NCBI GenBank assembly: GCA_910585035.1
Contig: CAJUEF010000020.1
Location: 1 to 11,803, forward strand
DNA: 11,803 nucleotides
Origin: an uncultured Christensenellaceae bacterium
GTDB lineage: Bacteria > Bacillota > Clostridia > Christensenellales > MGBC116941
Direction: 5' to 3'
The notes under the pieces: generated by a model
Database searches by the model: none
What the model saw: the letters and a program-made list of their open reading frames with translations, nothing else
What the model was told of the DNA's origin: nothing
In this document: piece by piece, positions 6,909-11,803 of the stretch
Numbering within the stretch: the stretch's first letter is position 1
Layout: each line of letters starts with the position of its first letter
Program-made: the position numbers and the translations under genes

Positions 6909-7391
6909 ATGGACATAAAAATAGTTCCCGCATATAATTATCCACAAGAAGTAAGTACATTGTTTTCAGAATATACTGATATACTGATTTCAAGTGACGG
7001 TTCATTTCAAAAATATCTTAATATTCAAAACTACGCTGAGGAAATAGAACATTTGGACATAAAGTACGGCGCTCCTTATGGCAGGCTTTACTTAGCTTAT
7101 TATCGTGAAAAATTAGCAGGGTGTATAGGGCTAAGAAAGATTGATGAACAAAGCTGCGAAATGAAACGTCTTTACGTAAGACCGCAGTTTAGGGGAAAAC
7201 ACATAGGTAACTTGCTAATTTCCACAATTATTAAAGATGCAAAAAAAATTGGTTATTCCTATATGCTGTTAGATACTCTTCCTTTTTTAAAAAATGCAAT
7301 TCATTTATATAAAAACTATGGTTTTTATGAGATAGACAGTTATAATAATAGCCCAATGACCAATTCCATTTATATGAAATTGGATTTATAA
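6909..7391 (+). CDS. GNAT-family N-acetyltransferase
   Basis: A 160-residue protein with the GNAT fold, which transfers an acetyl group from acetyl-CoA to an amine. The acetyl-CoA-binding motif A is RLYVRPQFRGKHIG (87-100), where RGKHIG replaces the more common RGxGIG, a variant seen in real family members. The preceding strand (LAGCIGLRKID) and the later part, with LDTLPFLKNAIHLYKNYGF near 121-139, are typical of small single-domain GNATs. The substrate cannot be predicted. The ATG has AGGAGA nine bases upstream. The gene begins 33 nt after the tRNA terminator's T-run and has no obvious promoter of its own, so it may depend on terminator readthrough. It is A/T-rich, and points opposite to all other protein genes here. 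Confidence 0.9.
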   Translation: MDIKIVPAYNYPQEVSTLFSEYTDILISSDGSFQKYLNIQNYAEEIEHLDIKYGAPYGRLYLAYYREKLAGCIGLRKIDEQSCEMKRLYVRPQFRGKHIGNLLISTIIKDAKKIGYSYMLLDTLPFLKNAIHLYKNYGFYEIDSYNNSPMTNSIYMKLDL

Positions 7392-7482
7392 TTTTTTCAT
7401 TATTATTTATCGTCACAGCCAATTGTTTGATCTCTACAGTTTAAGCGATTATGGCAAACTATAATTTCAGATATATTCTTAT

Positions 7483-7518
7483 AAAAATAAAGAATCGGAA
7501 GACTTACGTCTTCCGATT
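7483..7518. terminator. Bidirectional terminator between the GNAT gene and ftsH
   Basis: An 11-bp perfect stem, AATCGGAAGAC (7493-7503) with GTCTTCCGATT (7508-7518), encloses a 4-nt loop. Reading the minus strand it is followed by CTTTATTTTTAT, suited to ending the ftsH transcript 30 nt after its stop. Reading the plus strand a T-rich run (ATATTTTCTTTTTTT) follows within about 20 nt, so it may also end the convergent acetyltransferase transcript. The sequence between 7392 and 7482 shows nothing else. Confidence 0.85.
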
Positions 7519-7548
7519 TAAATATATTTTCTTTTTTTAGAAAAAGTT

Positions 7549-9528
7549 TTAAACTTCTAAAGGAGCAATAACGTCAGCAGATTCGCTTTTTTCAATAACA
7601 TCGTTATTTTCGCTGTCATTGTTTGCTTCAGCACTGCAAGATGCTTCTTCATCACTTTGTGGAGAACCATCCTCAAAAAAGCTGTTAAATTCTTTGCCGT
7701 CTATCTTTTCCTTTTCCAAAAGACGCTCAACAATTCTATCCATAACCCCTCTGTTTTCACGAAGGATAGATTTAGCTGTTTCATAGGCTTTATCAATTAT
7801 TTTCTTAACTGCATTATCAATTCTGTAAGCCATTTCATCACTGTAGCCCTTTGTGTGTCCATAATCCATGCCGAGGAACACCTCGTTGTCATCACCGTAA
7901 AACAGCAGCCCTAACTCTTCGCTCATTCCATACTGGGTTATCATGTTTCTTGCAATTTCATTAGCCTGTTTTAAGTCATTATAAGCGCCGGTGCTAACGT
8001 CTCCAAGAACAACTTCCTCAGCAGCTCTGCCTGAAAGAGTCATAGTAATCTGGTCCAGAAGCTTACTTTTCATAACATGGCTTTTTTCATCCTTAGGCAC
8101 AGTCACAGTGTAGCCCGCCGCCATACCTCTTGGAATAATGGATACTTCCTGAACAGGGTCTGTATTCGGTAAAATCTTGGCAACAATGGCATGCCCTGCC
8201 TCGTGATAGGCTGTTAAACGCTTATCCTCGTCGGTAATAACACGGCTTGGCTTTTCAGTTCCTGCAATTACTCTCATAATGGAATCCTGAATATTTTGCA
8301 TTGAAATTTCTTTCTTGTTGTGACGGGCAGAAAGAATTGCAGCTTCATTTAAAAGATTTTCCAGATCTGCGCCTGTAAACCTTGCTGTTTCCCTTGCAAT
8401 AATCTTAAAATCCACATCTCCTGCAAGAGGCTTGTTTCTTGCATGTACCTTTAGTATTTCCTCTCTGCCCTTAACATCAGGATAGTTTACAACGACCTGT
8501 CTGTCAAAACGTCCCGGTCTTAAAAGTGCAGGATCGAGAATATCTGCTCTGTTGGTAGCGGCAAGAATTATAATTCCCTCATTAACAGTAAAACCATCCA
8601 TCTCTACAAGAAGCTGATTAAGAGTTTGCTCTCTTTCATCGTGTCCACCGCCAAGACCTGCGCCTCTGCGCCTGCCAACTGCGTCAATTTCGTCAATAAA
8701 AATAATACATGGGCTTTGCTTTTTAGCGTTTTCAAACAAGTCACGCACACGGGAAGCACCAACGCCCACAAACATTTCAACAAAGTCTGAACCCGATATT
8801 GAGAAAAACGGAACTCCCGCTTCACCTGCACTCGCTTTTGCAAGCAAAGTTTTACCTGTTCCCGGAGGACCTACAAGAAGCATGCCCTTTGGAATTCTAG
8901 CGCCAAGCTCAATATACTTTTTAGGGTTTTTAAGAAAGTCAACAACCTCTTGAAGCTCGTGCTTTTCCTCGTCAGCGCCTGCAACGTCCGCAAAGGTAAC
9001 TCTTTTCCCGTTGGCATCGCCGCTTGATAGTCTCGCCCTGCTTCTGCCAAACTGCATCACTCTGCCTCCGCTGTTATTCTGCTTCATAATAAAATACCAG
9101 AACAACAACATAATAACAATGCTAATCAGATAAGGCAGGAATACAATATACCACGGCTCTTCCGGTCTTGGATACGAGTTCACCTTAATTGGAATATCCA
9201 TAATGGTCATGGAGTCCACGTCCTTATCAGGATAATATATCCTTATAAGGTCTTTTTTCATTTCACTGACGTTGTCCGTATATGTGTAAAAATCACGTCT
9301 CGCGTAAAACTCCCCTTCGGGAATAGAGGAATTTGTTCTAAGGATATACACATTCTTATCCACAGTAGCAACAGCGGCAACCTGATCATTTTTCACCATT
9401 TCCAAAAATTCGTTGTAGCTGAGTTCTTCAGAGCTATCGACATTTAAACCGGTAGCATATCCTGAAAGAACTATTATAAGCAATACAATAATTATGTAAA
9501 TGAATGGACCGCTTAAAAATTTTTTCAA
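7549..9528 (-). CDS. ftsH: ATP-dependent zinc metalloprotease FtsH
   Basis: A 659-residue membrane-anchored AAA+ protease that degrades misassembled membrane proteins and short-lived regulators. One membrane segment is at about 8-27 and another at about 127-148, with an extracytoplasmic domain between them. The AAA module shows Walker A GPPGTGKT (220-227), pore motif MFVGVGA (252-258), Walker B IIFIDEID (275-282) and the second region of homology ending in RPGRFDRQ (337-344). The zinc site is HEAGH (442-446), with the third ligand probably D518 in AYNDLKQ. The acidic, low-complexity C-terminal tail (about 620-659) is as usual for the family. The start is TTG, eight bases after a perfect AGGAGG. 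It has its own promoter and a terminator beyond its stop. Confidence 0.97.
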   Translation of the reverse strand: MKKFLSGPFIYIIIVLLIIVLSGYATGLNVDSSEELSYNEFLEMVKNDQVAAVATVDKNVYILRTNSSIPEGEFYARRDFYTYTDNVSEMKKDLIRIYYPDKDVDSMTIMDIPIKVNSYPRPEEPWYIVFLPYLISIVIMLLFWYFIMKQNNSGGRVMQFGRSRARLSSGDANGKRVTFADVAGADEEKHELQEVVDFLKNPKKYIELGARIPKGMLLVGPPGTGKTLLAKASAGEAGVPFFSISGSDFVEMFVGVGASRVRDLFENAKKQSPCIIFIDEIDAVGRRRGAGLGGGHDEREQTLNQLLVEMDGFTVNEGIIILAATNRADILDPALLRPGRFDRQVVVNYPDVKGREEILKVHARNKPLAGDVDFKIIARETARFTGADLENLLNEAAILSARHNKKEISMQNIQDSIMRVIAGTEKPSRVITDEDKRLTAYHEAGHAIVAKILPNTDPVQEVSIIPRGMAAGYTVTVPKDEKSHVMKSKLLDQITMTLSGRAAEEVVLGDVSTGAYNDLKQANEIARNMITQYGMSEELGLLFYGDDNEVFLGMDYGHTKGYSDEMAYRIDNAVKKIIDKAYETAKSILRENRGVMDRIVERLLEKEKIDGKEFNSFFEDGSPQSDEEASCSAEANNDSENNDVIEKSESADVIAPLEV

Positions 9529-9536
9529 TCCGTTAT

Positions 9537-9542
9537 CCTCCT
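9537..9542 (-). promoter_or_regulatory. Shine-Dalgarno site deciding the ftsH TTG start
   Basis: A perfect AGGAGG on the minus strand lies eight bases before TTG at 9528. No in-frame ATG is suitably placed, and the TTG start gives the expected short cytoplasmic N-terminus (MKKFLSG) ahead of the first membrane segment. Confidence 0.85.
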
Positions 9543-9565
9543 ATTTTGAATTCTCATAATAAAAC

Positions 9566-9594
9566 ATTTTAACACAATAATTATATACTTTCAA
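9566..9594 (-). promoter_or_regulatory. Promoter of ftsH
   Basis: The minus strand shows TTGAAA (9589-9594), a 17-bp spacer and TAAAAT (9566-9571) with TG in the extended -10 position (TGTTAAAAT). Transcription would start near 9559, about 30 nt before the TTG start codon. This makes ftsH separable from tilS. No CIRCE-type inverted repeat is visible. Confidence 0.7.
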
Positions 9595-9680
9595 TTAATT
9601 TACAAAGGTTTTAGCAATTAATTTACTATTCAACCTGTCTAACCCTTTTTTAACAAAAATGTATATTAAATTTACTTCGT

Positions 9681-11009
9681 TTATTTTTTCTCTATAAATT
9701 CCAGTCTTATTCCCTTTTCACCGTTAAAAGGATACTTGCTGCTTCTCATAACTCCTGGAATCCATAAAATTTCATCACCGCAGCACACAACAGGAACAAA
9801 ATCCCTTAAAAACACCGGCAGCTTTTTGTTAATAAAAACGTCCTTTAGCTTTTTGGTTCCTCCGCCAAAACAGTTTATTTTGTCTCCCTGGCTTCTTTTT
9901 CTAACAGTGAGTTTGCTGTTGTCTTCCAAAGAAAAATAACAAACGTTTTTAGGGGCGCTTTTTATATGCCTTATATCCACTTTATAAACTTGCTCTGAAA
10001 TAAAGACCCCAAAAGGAGTTATTGTTTCCCCAGGTAAGGACAGTTTCTTTTCACTGTTAATAGGCTCTCTTTGCCTAACAAAAGAAAGGACTTTTTCTCC
10101 TTTATATATTTTTATTCCGTGAGGAGCAATTGCCACTTTCCCCGTTTCTTTAGAGCTTAAAGCATCTATAGTTTCAAAAATGCCGTAATCATAATCTTTT
10201 CCTGAAAGTCTTTTTAACACGTAAAGAATGCTTCTCCTTTTTATTGCATCATGTGCAGACAAATATTCCTTTACTTCAATATCATATCCATATGGCATTG
10301 CTATTATCCAGTCAAGACCTGCGATATGTTTTTCAAAAAAATCATTTTCGAGAGAAGCGATTTCACGAAGCCTGTCTATTGCGTCATATATTTTTGCATT
10401 TTTATTTTTCAAAGCAGGCATAATCTCGTGGCGAATGCTGTTTCGCAAATAACTTACATCAGCGTTTGTACTGTCCTCTCTGAATTCTATGCCCTCATTT
10501 TTTGCATATGCATAAAGCTGTTCTTTTGAAAAATCCAAAAGAGGACGAAAAAGCCTCCCTCTTATTTTTTGCATACCGCAAAGTCCCTTTGTTCCACAGC
10601 CACGAATTATATTCATAACAAGGGTTTCGCAGTTATCGTCCTTATGATGAGCAAGTACAAGATAGTCGGCTTCCTGCTCTTTCAAACACTCATAGAAAAA
10701 GGCATATCTCCTGTTTCTTGCAAACTCTTCAAGGTTTTCTCCGACGCACATTTGCGGTATATTTTCCTGACGCGAAAGCAACATTATGCCATATCTTCTG
10801 CACTGTCTTTCAACCAGTTCCATGTCTTTAACAGATTCATCGCCGCGGATACCGTGCTCAAAATGACAGACAAGAGGCGTTATATTAAGCTCATTGCTGT
10901 ATTTTATGACTATATCCAAAAGAACCATGCTGTCAACCCCGCCGCTGACGCATAGTATAACCTTTTTATTTTTAAGCCCTTCCAGGCATTTTGCGCTTAG
11001 CTCTTTCAT
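9681..11009 (-). CDS. tilS: tRNA(Ile)-lysidine synthase
   Basis: A 442-residue enzyme that attaches lysine to C34 of the minor tRNA-Ile (CAU) so that it reads AUA codons; it is generally essential. The ATP PP-loop SGGVDS is at 22-27, followed by CHFEHGIRGDES (48-59), AHHKDDNCET (120-129), EDSTN (178-182) and RNSIRHE (189-195). The C-terminal TilS domain is seen as LTVRKRSQGDKI, KKLKDVFINKK and ILWIPGV near the end. Full length. The ATG at 11009 is directly preceded by an in-frame TAA, so the start cannot be further upstream, yet there is no Shine-Dalgarno site. The nearby -10 element suggests a leaderless transcript. The neighbours spoIIE and ftsH are the usual Firmicute ones, but hpt is missing. 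Confidence 0.95.
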   Translation of the reverse strand: MKELSAKCLEGLKNKKVILCVSGGVDSMVLLDIVIKYSNELNITPLVCHFEHGIRGDESVKDMELVERQCRRYGIMLLSRQENIPQMCVGENLEEFARNRRYAFFYECLKEQEADYLVLAHHKDDNCETLVMNIIRGCGTKGLCGMQKIRGRLFRPLLDFSKEQLYAYAKNEGIEFREDSTNADVSYLRNSIRHEIMPALKNKNAKIYDAIDRLREIASLENDFFEKHIAGLDWIIAMPYGYDIEVKEYLSAHDAIKRRSILYVLKRLSGKDYDYGIFETIDALSSKETGKVAIAPHGIKIYKGEKVLSFVRQREPINSEKKLSLPGETITPFGVFISEQVYKVDIRHIKSAPKNVCYFSLEDNSKLTVRKRSQGDKINCFGGGTKKLKDVFINKKLPVFLRDFVPVVCCGDEILWIPGVMRSSKYPFNGEKGIRLEFIEKK

Positions 11010-11016
11010 TTAAATA

Positions 11017-11025
11017 ATAATAGCA
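11017..11025 (-). promoter_or_regulatory. Candidate extended -10 promoter of tilS (leaderless)
   Basis: The minus strand reads TGCTATTAT (TGn plus TATTAT) ending 7 bases before the A of the tilS ATG, so initiation would be predicted at or next to the start codon. The -35 region matches the consensus poorly, as is allowed for extended -10 promoters. The region is A/T-rich, so a chance match is possible. Confidence 0.5.
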
Positions 11026-11107
11026 TATATTTATGAATAAACTATTAAATCATTTTCATCCGTTTAGCAAATCTAAAATATATGCTCACAGTTTCTTTTT
11101 TATCGGC

Positions 11108-11150
11108 AACCAAAAAAAGCGCTGCCGGGCAGCAACGCCTTTTTTGGGTT
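11108..11150. terminator. Terminator between spoIIE and tilS
   Basis: Minus strand: a stem with core GCTGC (11129-11133) / GCAGC (11121-11125), extended past a 3-nt bulge by GC/GC and then an A-run/T-run pairing, ending in seven T (11112-11118). This is a strong GC-core intrinsic terminator about 95 nt after the spoIIE stop; the A/T flanks would allow it to work in both directions. It separates spoIIE from tilS. Confidence 0.85.
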
Positions 11151-11203
11151 CTATTATATGTGGATAAGGGGTTAGTAGGGCTACATCATTTGCAGCCTTG
11201 TAT

Positions 11204-11227
11204 GTTAAAAGGCGTTTGCCTTTCAAC
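11204..11227 (-). other. Hairpin just downstream of spoIIE
   Basis: Minus strand: GTTGAAAGGC (11218-11227) pairs along ten positions, including one G-U, with GCCTTTTAAC (11204-11213) around an AAAC loop. It starts 13 nt after the spoIIE stop. No U-tract follows, so it is more likely a 3'-end stabilising hairpin or an incidental structure than a terminator. Confidence 0.45.
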
Positions 11228-11240
11228 ACTAATATTATGG

Positions 11241-11803
11241 TCAGCCTTTCTCTTTTTTAAACATGGAAATTAAAATAGTCATATCATCTTTATTTTCGAC
11301 GTCATTTTCACTTTTGCATTTTGTAATAATGTCTGAAGTTATGCTTCTAATGTCTCTGTTGTCGCCTACAATATCCATAACCGCATCTTCAATTTCCACG
11401 TCCCGGCTGCACAGGGCATCATACACACCGTCTGTAAACATAATGAGTATGTCCCCATCCTGAACATCTATTTCAAAACTCTTCTCATTCACTTCATCCA
11501 AAATTCCAAGGGGCAGGCTGTCCCCCTTTATGGCGTGTGCCTTACCGTCACTTTTTATAATAACCGAAGGCACAGCGCCAATTTTTGTAAAACAAACTCT
11601 GCTCCTTGTAACGTCAACCATACACAGGTCAACTGTGGTAAATATTTCATCCTCACTTTTAAGCATAAGCAGCTTATTGACTGTCGCAAATATAACGCTG
11701 TCCTCAAAGCCTGCTTTAAAAAATCCGTAAAGCAGATTTACACAGGCGCTGCTTTCATCGCGGGCGCTTTTGCCGCTTCCCATACCGTCGCTTATACACA
11801 GCA
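11241..11803 (-). CDS. spoIIE: Stage II sporulation protein E, C-terminal phosphatase domain (partial)
   Basis: Only the last 187 or so residues are in the window; the gene runs off the right edge, so the membrane and central regions are unseen. In Bacillus, SpoIIE is a polar-septum PP2C-type phosphatase that dephosphorylates SpoIIAA to release sigma F in the forespore. Visible motifs are ISDGMGSGKSA at the edge, DEIFTTVDL, LPLGILDE, the metal-binding FTDGVYD, and DDMTILI near the C-terminus, in the order and spacing of the SpoIIE phosphatase domain. Position upstream of tilS and ftsH supports SpoIIE over a generic RsbU-type phosphatase. It implies the genome belongs to a sporulating lineage. 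The frame is open to the edge with no lesion. Confidence 0.93.
   Translation of the reverse strand, partial: LCISDGMGSGKSARDESSACVNLLYGFFKAGFEDSVIFATVNKLLMLKSEDEIFTTVDLCMVDVTRSRVCFTKIGAVPSVIIKSDGKAHAIKGDSLPLGILDEVNEKSFEIDVQDGDILIMFTDGVYDALCSRDVEIEDAVMDIVGDNRDIRSITSDIITKCKSENDVENKDDMTILISMFKKEKG

Noticed and set aside
7231..7422. A 63-codon minus-strand open frame opposite the end of the GNAT gene
   Set aside because: Most of it is antisense to the GNAT coding sequence, with no ribosome site and no recognisable domain.
10569..10955. A 128-codon plus-strand open frame opposite tilS
   Set aside because: Antisense to conserved tilS motifs, including the PP-loop region, with no independent evidence.
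11010..11240. A hidden small gene between spoIIE and tilS
   Set aside because: The region is accounted for by a terminator, a second hairpin and the tilS promoter; no open frame there has both a start and a ribosome site.

Overview
The window looks like ordinary chromosomal DNA from a low-to-moderate GC, spore-forming-lineage Firmicute of the class Clostridia. Three things point there: a PyrR-controlled pyrimidine operon with a classic PyrR RNA-binding loop, the end of a spoIIE sporulation phosphatase gene, and the Firmicute gene order spoIIE - tilS - ftsH. Shine-Dalgarno sites are strong (AGGAGG type), and two genes (pyrR and ftsH) start with TTG. Genus or species cannot be told from the sequence.

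Layout. Positions 1-173 hold a tandem pair of hairpin-forming repeats, 55 bp identical at a 98-bp offset. Positions 174-4786 are one minus-strand operon, transcribed pyrR - pyrB - pyrC - pyrF - arcC, with gaps or overlaps of 17 nt or less between genes. Its promoter and PyrR attenuator (binding loop plus intrinsic terminator) lie at 4802-4918. Positions 5002-6537 (minus) encode a multi-pass membrane protein resembling GtrII-type glucosyltransferases, with its own strong promoter. Going the other way are a tRNA-Ser(GCU) gene at 6752-6843, with promoter and terminator, and a small GNAT acetyltransferase gene at 6909-7391. A bidirectional terminator at 7493-7518 separates this from ftsH (7549-9528, minus). 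Next come tilS (9681-11009, minus), an intergenic terminator near 11108-11150, and the 3' end of spoIIE (11241 to the right edge, minus).

How the genes work together. PyrR senses uridine nucleotides and sets readthrough into the operon. The operon encodes aspartate transcarbamylase (PyrB), dihydroorotase (PyrC) and OMP decarboxylase (PyrF). Genes for CarAB, PyrD/PyrK and PyrE are not in the window; instead the operon ends with a carbamate kinase gene, which handles the same carbamoyl-phosphate metabolite that PyrB consumes. The spoIIE-tilS-ftsH side is the conserved sporulation, tRNA-modification and membrane-proteolysis cluster, here without hpt between tilS and ftsH. The membrane protein and the acetyltransferase flanking the tRNA look like accessory genes between two housekeeping blocks.

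I found no convincing undescribed system. The points most worth a second look are an apparently leaderless tilS, the arcC-terminated partial pyr operon, and the hairpin repeat pair at the left edge.
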